A stretch of DNA of 64,000 nt from Pristionchus mayeri (lineage: Eukaryota > Nematoda > Chromadorea > Rhabditida > Neodiplogasteridae). Under the pieces are notes generated by a model. It was not told the DNA's origin, did no database searches, and was given only the letters and a program-made list of their open reading frames with translations. Positions 1-11,500 of this stretch are shown here, piece after piece; position 1 is the first letter of the stretch, and each line of letters starts with the position of its first letter. A program made the position numbers and the translations under genes. The stretch lies in NCBI GenBank assembly GCA_036245805.1, contig BTRK01000006.1, positions 20,182,365 through 20,246,364 of the forward strand, written 5' to 3'.

Positions 1-201
1 ATTGCTGTCATAAAAATTTTTTTATAAAAGTTGTTACAGCATAAGTTACCCTTTAATTCGAGTTGTTGAGAATGCTAGTATGCATGTGTAAGCACAAAAT
101 ACATTTATTGCTTTTCAAACTATTGGCATCAATACGATAAATCGAAAACGACACAGATTAGGGGAGTTAAGTGGTAACCGTTGACATTAGCGATCAATTC
201 T

Positions 202-2961
202 TCAATAGTGTTCGATTGACATATTTTTGACGGGTGCATCCTCCATCCGAACTCGACTGCGACTGCCCTTCTTCTCCTTGGGAAGGAACGGGATAAATCT
301 GTAATTGGATCTAATTTCGTGGTTACGTTGTAATATGAAAGTACCTGGAACAGGCAAGTCGGTCAATGACCTTCTGAATTGATTTCGGGTATGAATATAC
401 ATCATCGTGATGATCCCCATCGTGCATGACTCCTCTCTCAGGGAGACCTCTTTGAGTGCGAGTTGCACCTGTCTTTAGCTATCAAGCGTTTACTTTTCAA
501 TCGTGTTGCTGACCTCCGACGGTGTTGTCGAGAATGCACGCTCCAATGAACATGGGCAGCGTGAGGAGAACGTGAGCAGCTGATCAATCTCATTCACACC
601 TGCCATTCACATTATTCTCTCTTCGTCATGTATATGTTCACCGGTGTGTACGGGGTGGGCTTTGAAGTATCCAGGAATGATCATTCCCACCATGAGTGAG
701 AAGCCGAGTATAGCCATATTCCGGGTTAGAGTCATGTCGACCTGCTCATCTACCCATAGCTACGGTCTCGTGACTGTCCCACCTGCTGAAGGTTAGCAAT
801 GGCCACTCCGCTGACCATAGCCATTGATGATGCCAGAACCCCGCCCACTAGAGGCTCAGGAATCGTTGAGAGAATCGCGCCGATCTTAGAATCAATATTA
901 TATCGCAGTGAACTGGAGGAAAGTCTGACCTTAGTGAACAGTCCAAGAGCAATAAGCAGAACACCTGCACAAACCATCGTCCATCGAGAGGCAACCTGCA
1001 ATAAAAGTCATAAAAAATATTATATTTGTACCAGCACGCTCGCAGCCCCCTTCGGCATTCTACGAGAGTGAACGGGCCTCTGGAGCTCGTCCGTTTTGCA
1101 AAGAAATGGGCGAAAAAGTTCGCCCATTTCTCTATTCATTAGGTTATTTTTTTCAAAACGTAAAAATTGTAAACTGTTGGATAGAGGGCTTCGAGAATAA
1201 TCTGAATCGTCAAAGAGCGGCGCGTTTTTCTCAAAAAATAAATTTATTAAAAATTTCATATTATTTGCGCAGCATGATTTTTCGAACTATACATTCATGG
1301 CTCTATTATTACCTTATCTATTATATGTCTCACTCATTATATTATATGTCTCACCAACTCACTCTAGTCACTCCAATAACTCCTATGTTCTCAGTATGGG
1401 TGGTCATTCCAACACCAGTCCCTAGCCATCCAGAGATGAACGATCCTAGTCCTTCAGCGAGAATTCCTCGATTCACTGCATGCGAAGGGGGGCTTCGTTC
1501 CTGTTCAACATCTGCTCTCCTTGTTACCTTTGAGATGATCTACCTGAGATACTCTTGCAGCCGCGTGATAATCGCCAACTGACTCGATAACAGAAGTGAG
1601 AGCAGAGAGAATGAATCCCATGAGAAGACCCACGTGAAGTTTGGGAACGCCGAATTGCCCTTATTTATCTTATAGACTGTGCAATACATGCACTCTTTAC
1701 CTGGATGGGGAACCTTGAACCACGGAGCGTTTCTAAGCACTTCCATTGACGCTGCTTTGTCTAGTCTGGCTTCGCTTCCCGAGTCAGCAAGATCAGTGAC
1801 TGTGAGAAATAGGCAGAAGGCCCACGAGATGAGAATAGCGATGAGATACTGAATTGAATGGCTAGACCAATTGTTGCAGGTGGACTCACTGGATACTGTC
1901 CGAAGAGCGGCACTCTATACCAGTGGAATCGACCCTCTTTTACACCCGGAACTGGCACGCGAACCTCTGCCAGATACATAACAGTCGCAAAGAGAGCGAT
2001 CGCTTGTCTAAAAAGAAGATGTGATTCTACTCAATCAATAATCTCTGACACGACAGCCACCCAATGCTTGGATATTCTCACAACACACATATCAACTGAG
2101 GAAATGACGAGAAGAAGCATGAGGGGAGACACCGTCATTGGCCCGATGAACTGAAGGATGAATGAGAACACGTCAAGTCCATCTGGTTCATCTTACCTTA
2201 GTGAGCACTCCCACCAATCCAGTCATTCCAATTACAATTGGTATTATTGAAGATAGAATGAGACACCCTTGGATCTACAAAACACGTACATTTGACGAAT
2301 TATGTAGACTATGTGACACTTGTTTTATTACTACGAATCGTTTAATTCTCTATCTGCTTGTTGATTAGAGAAAGAGCAAGAAAGAGCTAGTTGGTTAGCT
2401 TAAGACGGGGGAGAAAACTGACTATAGATAGCGTGTTGTGATAGAGAATCTCCTCGACGAAGTCAGACGAGTTGGAGTGGCATTGATATTCAGGAATCTT
2501 CATGAAGACTCGAATAGTGGGAATGCAGGCGAATGCAGTGCCTTGCAAGAGTGCCAGTCTGCGATGAGAGATGTATATCCAGCCCTTTCAATGACTTTAC
2601 CTCGTGCCCAGCAAGGTTTGAATTATAGTCGAAATACCAGAAGATACAAACGTGGATGAAATAAGATCTACTCGGAGCTTTATACAATCCCTGAAAGGAA
2701 GATATACTCGCTGTGCTTAAATGATTGTACCTCCCAGCACACAGTTCAGATGATAGAATGAAGGGAATTGTAAGAAGAGCTGACACACACACCATAACTT
2801 GCTCAAAGATAAGTATAAGTTGTTGCTGATTCGATTGTGCATACTTGAAACCCGAACAGAAAGATCATGGGTAAGGGCGGAGTGTCAGCAGCCTTGTAGA
2901 ATCGCCTTTCCCGATGTTGTTCATCAATTTTTTCGACGGGTTTGGGAGTGTCCATTTCCAT
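202..2961 (-). CDS. Nucleobase/ascorbate transporter (NAT, SLC23-like), about 10 or more exons
   Basis: A multi-pass membrane permease that would move nucleobases or ascorbate across the plasma membrane. The reading runs right to left. The proposed start at 2961 gives an N-terminus reaching 'TPPLPMIFLFGFQ'. Next come 'LTIPFILSSELCAG' (about 2750), 'LISSTFVSSGISTIIQTL' (about 2640), 'GMTGLVGVLTK' (about 2210) and 'FIGPMTVSPLMLLL' (about 2130). Then come 'ESVGDYHAAARVS' (about 1570), 'NRGILAEGLGSFISGWLG' (about 1430), 'ENIGVIGVTR' (about 1375) and 'KIGAILSTIPEPLVGG' (about 870). 'ENIGVIGVTR' fits the family signature N-x-G-x4-T-R. The last membrane part is 'LPMFIGACILDNTVGG' (about 530) and the tail reads 'RFIPFLPKEKK'. 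Introns are short (41-62 bases where checked) and join in frame, apart from the exon near 2030-2150 whose donor I could not fix. The family is clear. The substrate cannot be told from sequence. Confidence 0.9.
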
Positions 2962-3491
2962 CTACTGATAACTGAGCATGTTGCAGTACAGACAGAAAAG
3001 GACACGGTGGACATATGAAAGAAATTCTGATAAGCAACACATCTAACAATTGACAGTGTTGAGAGGAAATTTTGATGGAAGAATGTTGTTCAATCACACT
3101 TTTATAGTGTGATTGAATCAAGATACACCGTGACACTTGACATCATTTTAATTAGTGTTATTCATCAATCAGTTGTCTCTTTCAGGTGGTTTCTGATTCA
3201 CTTTTCGATTCTTTTCCTGCAAAATCTCTTAGATGGTGTGTGATTCACTATTAGATTCATGACCCTCAACGATGACATTATATTATCGGTGGAGATGGTG
3301 GTACCCCCGATTTGTATAATTGATTTTGTTAATTTCATTTTGTAAACGAGTTTTCGCAAAAACAAAGGAGAATATTTTTGTATTCAGGAGGTGTAAGCAT
3401 TAAAATACATTAATAAATATTCCAATCGTTGACATCAGTACGATAAATCGATAACATAAGAATAACGGGATTTTAGAGGAAATCATGGACA
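2962..3491. other. Intergenic stretch, no feature recognised
   Basis: AT-rich sequence between the start of the transporter and the stop of the RING gene. Short open frames occur but show no family motif. It should contain the transporter's promoter. I see no recognisable site. Confidence 0.5.
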
Positions 3492-4146
3492 TTAGCCCTT
3501 GATTTGCTCTTCTATAAGATTCACGAATGGCCCCTCAATGCTGCACGATGGGCAGGTGATCGTGGGTCCGTCCGCTTCAGAAGCGTGACTCGCCTCTTCA
3601 TCCGCGCACTCGCGGCAGACCGCGTGACCGCACTGCGTGAGGAAGACGCGGAGAACTGGAGACTGCGATTCACAAGAAGGGCAACGACGGGAGTAGCAGA
3701 ATCCAAGTCGCGCGCTGGAATCAAAACATTTTTGAGAAAATCGAATGAATTGGCCTTCCTCAGACACATCTCCATATACCAAGTTTCGCCGAAATCGGAA
3801 ATTATTTATATTGGCCAGAATTACTACAGTTGTACAGGATACCCTTTATATATTCAAATTTGAATTGACTTCACGTTATCACAAAATAACTAACCTCTCA
3901 ATGTTTTCCTTTATCAAGCAGCTGATTATCGGAGAGGAAGATAGCTTGGTGATCTCTTCCATTCTCTTATATGCGGCACTCATCCGAGCATCAGCCTCTT
4001 CGAATGTAGTTCTTGCAGCAATAAAAGTAGATGCGATATATCTCAGCTCGTCAGACACCAATGCCAACGGGGAAACACCAGAGGCAACTGATTCATTCGC
4101 AACTTCCAGGAGAGCTTGATCCTTCAGGACATCGGCTGCTTTATAA

Positions 4147-6084
4147 GAGAGACTTTCTGAGAGAACTGAGCAATACCACCTATATGCCGTACAACGAAAA
4201 ATGAAGTTCTGATTTTAAGATCTCCCTAGGGGTAACTTTTCACGTAGAGTTCGAAAATCGACCTTAGAAAGCCGTATCTCTGACTTCTGATTTCGTGTTT
4301 CGCGCTGAACTTGTGTGGTCGGTTTTTGTAAATCGTGAACGGCTCATCCAAATCCCTTACATGTAAGTAATTCTGAAAGATCTCGACGAGATGAGCATTT
4401 TTGCTATTGGAAGTGAAAAGCTAGCTCATATGTGAAAAAAGCTAAGACCATAAAACGACCTTTTGAATTCTCAAAAAAGCAAAAAAACTACCCCTGGAAA
4501 TGTTTATTTCATTTTGAAAGGCGTGATTATTTTAGCTGATCTGCTTAGTCGAACAGTCAGAGCTTCGGTCTCTTCAATATTTCAAGTCGACTGTCTGGAA
4601 AAGTAGAGTTCAGAATTTACTCCCAGCGCCTGAAATATTTCATAAACACATAATATGGAATGTTTCCACTCAGAAATACGTCATTCAGACTGGTCAAAAC
4701 CAACCATGGTGGTCTAGTAGACACTTTTTTGGACAAAGCCTTGTGACGCACTTTGGAGATAAGTTTTGGCTACGATATCGCAACAAAAAATGTTCGACAG
4801 TTAATAGATCGCAAATATGTAATAGCTACGATATATTAAACAATAGTAATTTGTTTGGGGCACACTCTTACACTTTCCAAGTTCACAATAAGCCGATTTT
4901 TGTAAATTTCGTACCCCAGTACCGTGAATCACGAACGACTGTAGCCAGAAATATAGCATTTACGCGTTCTAAAGCGAAAATCCGGATTCTACGAGTAAAA
5001 ATACACTTAGAAATATAGATAGCATGTGTTTCCGTCATGTCGACATTTTCACCCCCTACTACCCCAGGAGGTATAGTTTGAAATGTAACGCTACCCGGGA
5101 TAGTTGAGACCCGAGTGGGCAGAATAGTTCTGTTCAATTACCCGGGATAGTTGGATGCAAATCGCAATTTCGCATCATTTCAGCTCGCTTTTGTGGTGAG
5201 GTATAGATCGAACCATCCCGGGTAATTGACTTATTATTTTCCACTATCCCGGGTAATTCTCATTCCTCGCCATTCTTCTCGATTACCCGGTCGGGTCCGA
5301 ATTACCCGCCCGAATTAAAAACTCTACCAGGAGGCAAACAAGAAAAATTATTTTTTTCGTCAATTTTAATGAATGATTATATTTTCTAGTGCATTTTCAC
5401 TCGTGGAATCCGAATTTTCGCTTTAGAACGCGTAAATGTTATGTTTGAGGCTGTTGTCATTCGTGATTCATGATACTGGGACACGAAATTTACAAATATC
5501 GGCTAATTGTGAACTTGGAAAGTGTAAGAGTGTGCCTCAAACAAATTACTATTGTTTAATATATCGTAGCTACTACATATTTGCGATCTGTTAACTGTCG
5601 AACCTTTTATTGTTGCGATATCGTAGCCAAAACTTATCTCCAAAGTGCGCACAAGGCTTTGTCGAAAAAATGTAATAATATGAAAAAAAAATGTAATAAT
5701 ATGAGGAATAATATGAAAACATTTATTTTACGTAACCCGCCGAAAAATTTTTCACGGCGGTTTTTTTGAAAATTCAAAAGGTCGATTTATGGTCTTAACT
5801 TTTTTCACATATGAGCTAGCTTTTCACTTCCATCAGTCAAAATGCTCATCTCGTCGAGATATTTCAGAATTACTATACATGTAAGGGATTTGGATGAGCC
5901 GTTCACGATTTACAAAAACCGACCACCCAGGTTCAGCGCGAAACACGAAATCAGAAGTCAGAGATACGGCTTTCTAAGGTCGATTTTCAAACTCTACGTT
6001 AAAAGTTACCCCTAGGGAGATCTTAAAATCAAATCTTTATTTTTGGCTGTACGGCCTATGGTGAACCCTCTCAGACAGTCTCTC
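4147..6084. mobile_element. Fold-back transposable element, copy 1, flanked by ATAA (TTAT)
   Basis: Both ends start GAGAGAC / GTCTCTC and are flanked by the same 4 bases, ATAA at 4143-4146 and 6085-6088. The arms are long and mirror each other. For example 4806-5010 is repeated inverted at about 5390-5600, and 4170-4450 inverted at about 5790-6060, around a centre near 5.1-5.4 kb that holds another insertion. No transposase frame is recognisable, so it is non-autonomous. It lies inside a coding exon of the RING gene. A relative with similar ends (outer 300 bases or so) but a different interior is at 53874-55744. Confidence 0.85.
5072..5326. mobile_element. hAT-like MITE nested in the fold-back element
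   Basis: 255 bases with ends TATAGTTTG and AAAACTCTA. It is flanked by a perfect 8-base direct repeat CCAGGAGG (5064-5071, 5327-5334), the target size of hAT elements. The interior repeats the palindromic word ACCCGGGATAGTT and its inverse. A second copy in the opposite orientation is at 22841-23097. Confidence 0.85.
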
Positions 6085-7064
6085 ATAAGCAATCTCAGCT
6101 GCATCGAATGCCTCCAGAGCACTGTCCATCTCGACTCTTGCCAATAGGCGGTCTCCGACGTATTTCGCAGTTAGCTCCTTCTTTAGCTCGGCAATCTCGA
6201 ACTCGGAATGGCGCCTGAAAAAATTATATGCATTAAAGGAGGGCTCTCGGCAAAGTAGCCACATCGATAGAAGGGAGGTTCCACCTTTCAAAGATCATAG
6301 CGCGAGCTAGGAAGCTTGTACACATCGGTTGGATAGCTAATCCCCGCCAGTTCGATCCCCGCCAGTTTTTGACAAAAGTTCAAGATATTTGAATTCGCGC
6401 ACTTCCCTGACCCATCAAGCGTCCATGGCACTCAGTCAACTAATCATAACTCTGATGAGAGTAGAGATATTAATGCAATTTTTTTGGAGCCTTTAGTTGT
6501 TAAGAAGAGCTAGGTCATGGTAATGAGAGGGTCCAAAGTTGAACTTTGCCTTCAGTCCTCCTTTAAATTCCTAACCAATTTTAATAATAAATCTCGATTA
6601 CAATAAGAAATAAATCTAAGAATCAAACCTCTCTTCGGGGTCAATTCCATTATCGATCACGTCCTCCTCTAGGCTCTTGTATTGGCTTTCCTCATGGCAG
6701 ATGGGGCAATTCAGCTGGCCATCCTCCCCATCAATCGCATCCACTCCCAACTGAAGGGTGCAAGCCAAGCAAGCCAAGTGACCACACGGGGAGAAAACTG
6801 CACGATGACGAGGAAATGGAGAGGAGCAAACGATGCAGGAACGAGAGAAGAGAGGAGGAGTCCTGGAAGGGGGAGATTGTGAAAAAAGACTATGAAGAGA
6901 AGAGAACTGACAGACCTTAAGTCGATTTGAAGAGTAGCACTGAGCTCGGAAGGTGGAGTGATGGGAGGAGCAGGAGCATTAGTAATGGAGGTGGAGAAGA
7001 CAGAAGCAGCGCGCTTTTGCAATCGAGCGACATCGTGGAAAGCTCTTCTCTTTCTGGAAATCAT

Positions 7065-8537
7065 GTAGTTTATAGAAAAACCAAGTTGCTAACAAATGAG
7101 GAATTTAAAAATTACAGTGCATAATTGTCCTAAACACGCTTACATATTTATCAAGTGTTTTTCCAATCGAGTCCGAGACGATTCTGTCTGATTGATAGAG
7201 TGAGAATAAGGCGTAAGGGCAGGCATCTGTCTGTTAAATATTTCCATTTATGAAATCAGTCTATTAACAAGATCAAGAGAGATGCGAAGTATGTTGTAAT
7301 AAATAGGCCGATTAAAGAAGTGGACACGCTAAATATGTCGGAGCAAAGGTTAGTGAAAGAACAACTTAATCAGCATTGAGGAGAGGGAGAGAAAGGGGGG
7401 AAGAAGGGAAGTAAGTGAGAGGTCTTCTTTAGACAGTTGTATTGGGGCAAAAAGAGAACTGAAGCTTCCGGTGACATTAGACCCTTTTAACCTCGCCCCT
7501 ATTCAAGCTGATAAACGATGCGCAAAAAGGGGGGGTTGATACATTTAAACACTGCAAATCACCCATTTGTGATCCGTAAAGATAAAATAAGTCAGGAAAG
7601 TAGATTTGATATATTGTTGAGAGCACAATAGTGCTCAAGAACTAAGACGAACTACCAGCCAAACGAAGAATCAAATATTTAATCTAGATGGCGGCTAAAA
7701 CTTAGTTAATCATTTATCGATCGAAATCTAAGTGAGTCGAATCGTGCAGAGAGCAAAAGTGTGACTGAAGAGATAGGAGAAGGACGGGACGGATTTCTCC
7801 GCTCTCCCTCCCCATGCCCTTTCCACCTGTAGAGGGAAGACAGAGAAAAAAGTGTAAGAACCGTGACTCAGAACCCGACATGGTTACGAAAGTCTCAGGT
7901 GAAAGAGTACAAGAACATAAAAATGAGATGCTAATAAATTAATTGGCATGAAAGGTACAATATGCATGCAATATTTTCCTAATGGTTTCTATGATAATTT
8001 CCAAGTATTGATAACAAATTATAATTCGATTTTTTTCATCGAAGAGAAACGGAATATCGATTTTCAGAGGCCTCTGAAATTTGGTTGAATTTCTATATCA
8101 TCGGTCCAAGTTAAGCTATCGGGCCGAAATTTTGAGGGTTTGATATGGCTACGATACACTACTGCGTCAAGTTTGAGGTCAGATGTGAATCACACAAGTA
8201 TCTCAAACCCCTAATTGATCATTCATTCTTAACTTGGAGATACTTGGTGGGACAATCCAGCAGAAACTACTATCATACCGAAGATTACCACACAAATGGA
8301 AAAACTTGTTTACAGACTCCTTTTACTGCATATTCTTGAAATACAATATATTATGTATCCAAACAAATGTGAATTCGCACTCATTTGTATTCATTGTGCC
8401 ATGATCTTTGACGCGAGTGTGAGCAATCGCTCGATTCCTCTGTACATGCCTCATTTTATTACCATGACAAGCGCTGCAATTCCCTGATAAGGGAGCTGGA
8501 GAGAAAGACTCATTCCGAAGGGAGTCATCGCAGCGCC
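7065..8537. promoter_or_regulatory. Intergenic region between divergent genes
   Basis: This lies between the start of the RING gene (-) and the start of the left M13 gene (+), so it should carry both promoters and the M13 5' leader. I see no convincing exon. Near 7740-7790 a short stretch (AGAGAGCAAAAGTGTGA) resembles 24645-24680 in the right M13 copy, probably a dispersed repeat. Confidence 0.35.
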
Positions 8538-11500
8538 ATGCTGAAGGTGCTCAAAGTTCTCTTCGACGTGAGTTTATTTTCAATTCAACAATATTTATTT
8601 ATGATCACTCATTCTGTTCTCGTGAAATACCTACATGAAACGCTCAATGGTGGGAAATATCCGAGTATGGAAAAATAGTAATGTGCAGAAGCATTCCCAA
8701 ATGGCATATCAGCATGAATATGTTTCATCCAGAAACACCGGAGAACTATGGGAATCGTGGACATTTCAGATAGTAGTGCTGCTGTCGGTACTGGGCACAC
8801 TCGGATTGAGCATTGCTTCGTTAATCACAGTGCTCAACATCCAGGATACCATCAACTCCCAGTTCAGTGAGTTACATCAGACTTCCACACACATACACTA
8901 CAAAAATTAAGAAAAATGGGAAGACTGTTTTTTTTGCTATAAAATAGGGACTACATTGCTCATGTAACAGACGAGTCACAGATACCCGATCATATTACCA
9001 ATTTTCTGAATGAACTGTGAGCGTGGGAACTGCAATCAACAGAGCACGTGAAAGCGAAATGCAAGAAAGCATGTAAATTTTTGTGTGATGCGGTGCCCAA
9101 CGAACGACTTCTCGGTACGGATATGATATAGATTTACAGTTTCCCTCGTTATTTCCCATGTTATTCAACCAGTTTGAAACATTTTCTCAAACGGAATATT
9201 TGGGTTTGCAGTTTCAGAAAGTTTGGGGGAAACAGCATATTGTCTCCACATCTCATTAAAAATTGGATTCCTTTGATCATCTGATAACTATTATCAGTCA
9301 CAATATTTTCGTTCTCCAAAGACATAAAGGCTCTTATTGAGCAACCAAACGATGCGAGTATGCTTTCGATCTCATGAAATGGCGTCTCTTATCTTCGGTG
9401 ATTATGACGTTTAATGGGCTGATGCAAAATTAAAATAGTCCCTCGCGAGAATCACTTCTCGAGCATACATCATATACTACACATTGCAGGTACTAGGAAT
9501 CCCTCTGCTTCAACGACCACAGTAGTTCCGCCATCTACCACGGCAAAAGCCGACCCAACTAGTGGGGATGTCAAGACTGAGTCTACTGTCGTTACCCCAC
9601 CATCCACGGCAAAAGCCGATCCAACAAAGGGCGACGTACCTTCTTCTCCAATCTCATCGATCGCTACTACCTCCGTCCCTGCATCTTCCGCACCGCAGCA
9701 GAATACGATCCCCGACCCGCTGCCCATCGCTGCCAATGATCCGAGATACCCTGCCTACAAGGGCATGTCTGATCTGCTCTCGTGAGTGCATTACATCATC
9801 AGATGATCCCTGTCCATATCTAAAACGATTCTAACCCAGAAGTGATCGGATGATCACGGGAAAAAGTAGGCACTGATCGAAGCAATTCATAGAGATAAAC
9901 TTAGCGACTTTGTAGCACTTGGATGAACACGTCCGCCAACCCCTGCGATGACTTCTACACGTTCACTTGCGGGGCGGGCAAGAAGGGCCAGGAAATGTCC
10001 TTCGACGTCTCCGATGACGCCATCGCCGAGTCGATGATCGAACAGCTCCGCAGACCAGCATCCGCCTTCGACATCGAGGTAGGCTCCGCCAACTTGACCG
10101 ACCAATGAGCTAGAATTGCAGCCACTGCCCGTGCGTCAGATGAAGTGGTTCTACGATTCTTGCATGACCGGTGCATACGAGGTTATATCTATGTTTAAGA
10201 AATTTGGCTATCAAACCTCTGCTGATCTGCCTAAACATATTTCGAGAATTGAATCCGTATTCAGGCGGACTTCCTCGACAGATCGAAACGCATCTTTAAC
10301 GATCTGCACGATCAGAATTCGGGAGTCGGATTCCCTGCCCTCTAACCTGCTGAGACGAATGCAGCAACGGCTGATGATTTTACCGCATTCCTTGGTGGGC
10401 CACACTTATCGATATACGAACACTTGTCACATCTGCACCTTAGGCATATTCAGAGGTATAGCAACGAACGTCACAAGCATTAGCAACTCAGTTGCAATTT
10501 GTGGGCACTGTTTTGCATGCTTGTTATACGAACCACGCAACTCAAATTGCTCCTAAATTTAACTGGAAATCTCCACAATGATTGATAATCGACAATAATG
10601 CACAGGTTACTCGGTGAGCACGACTGGCGTCACTACTCTGGTCGATATCGGAGTGGATACTGACTGGAAGGACCCTCACAATGCGAAGGGAGGCTACGCG
10701 CTCCTCCTTGACCAGCCGAGAGTTATCTTCATCGACACCTTCTACACGAAGCTGTACGACGGTTACAAGGATGAGTCAGTTGTCACATCATTTTAGGCCT
10801 GACTAGGTAAGACAGACCAATCAGCCGAAGGAAAATTAACTACAATAAATTTTTGCACTATTAAAAATAATTGTATTCATTTCTACATGACTCAATTCAG
10901 CGTGGTTGACATGATATTGGACATCATCAATTCGGGTGCGAAACTGCTCGGGATCAAGAACCTCGACCAGGTGCAAGCGAAGAAAGATGCTCAGGCAATG
11001 GCACAGCTAGACTACGATCTTGCCACGAAATACTCCACTGATGACACTACCAGAAGGCAGTACGCGAGGTAGCCAATACATCTATCCATACAAGATTTGG
11101 GCCCATCTTTGATACATTAATCATTGGCAGGTCATACAGCCCGTACACGGTGGACGGTCTTCAGAAATTGGCCACGTTCCTTCAGTGGAAGACCTTCTTC
11201 GACAAGGTTAGGTTTACCTCAATACGAGAAGATACTTTATATATATATTGATGTCCTAATGTCATCATTCAGGCCCTAACTCCCACCAGCAAGAAGGTCG
11301 ACGGTTCCTTCCGTTCCGTGGTCATGGAGACGGATAAGCTTGCTCTTCTCTCTACTGACATCGCAGCTGGCACGATCAAGTCTCGTGACCTCAACAATTA
11401 CCTCTACATCCGTGCCCTCGATGCGAATTATCTGCCCGACGCCGACACGATTCGCACGGTGAGCTCATTGCATGCATCGGATTATTTATCAAATACTCAC

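Larger units (their letters stand above)
3492..7064 (-). pseudogene. Two-RING-finger, coiled-coil protein gene, split by a transposon
   Basis: Probably a RING-type ubiquitin ligase. The first exon (start 7064) is basic. The next (about 6660-6845) holds a RING finger: C-I-V-C, then 'SPCGHLACLAC', closing C-P-I-C. A helical, charged coiled-coil segment follows in two pieces: 'HSEFEIAELKKELTAKY' to 'DAAEIAY' (6090-6215), and 'KAADVLKDQALLEVANE' to 'KENIER' (3890-4142). The last exon (3492-3748) holds a second RING of similar spacing: C-P-S-C, 'TQCGHAVCREC', C-P-S-C. The coil pieces belong to one exon: removing the element at 4147-6084 and one copy of its 4-base duplication joins AEIAY directly to KAADV in frame. 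As it stands, translation from the left piece enters the element and stops after about 18 codons. So the gene is broken unless the element is spliced out. The intron joining the coil to the last RING has a normal AG|gt donor and a ttccag acceptor. Confidence 0.75.
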
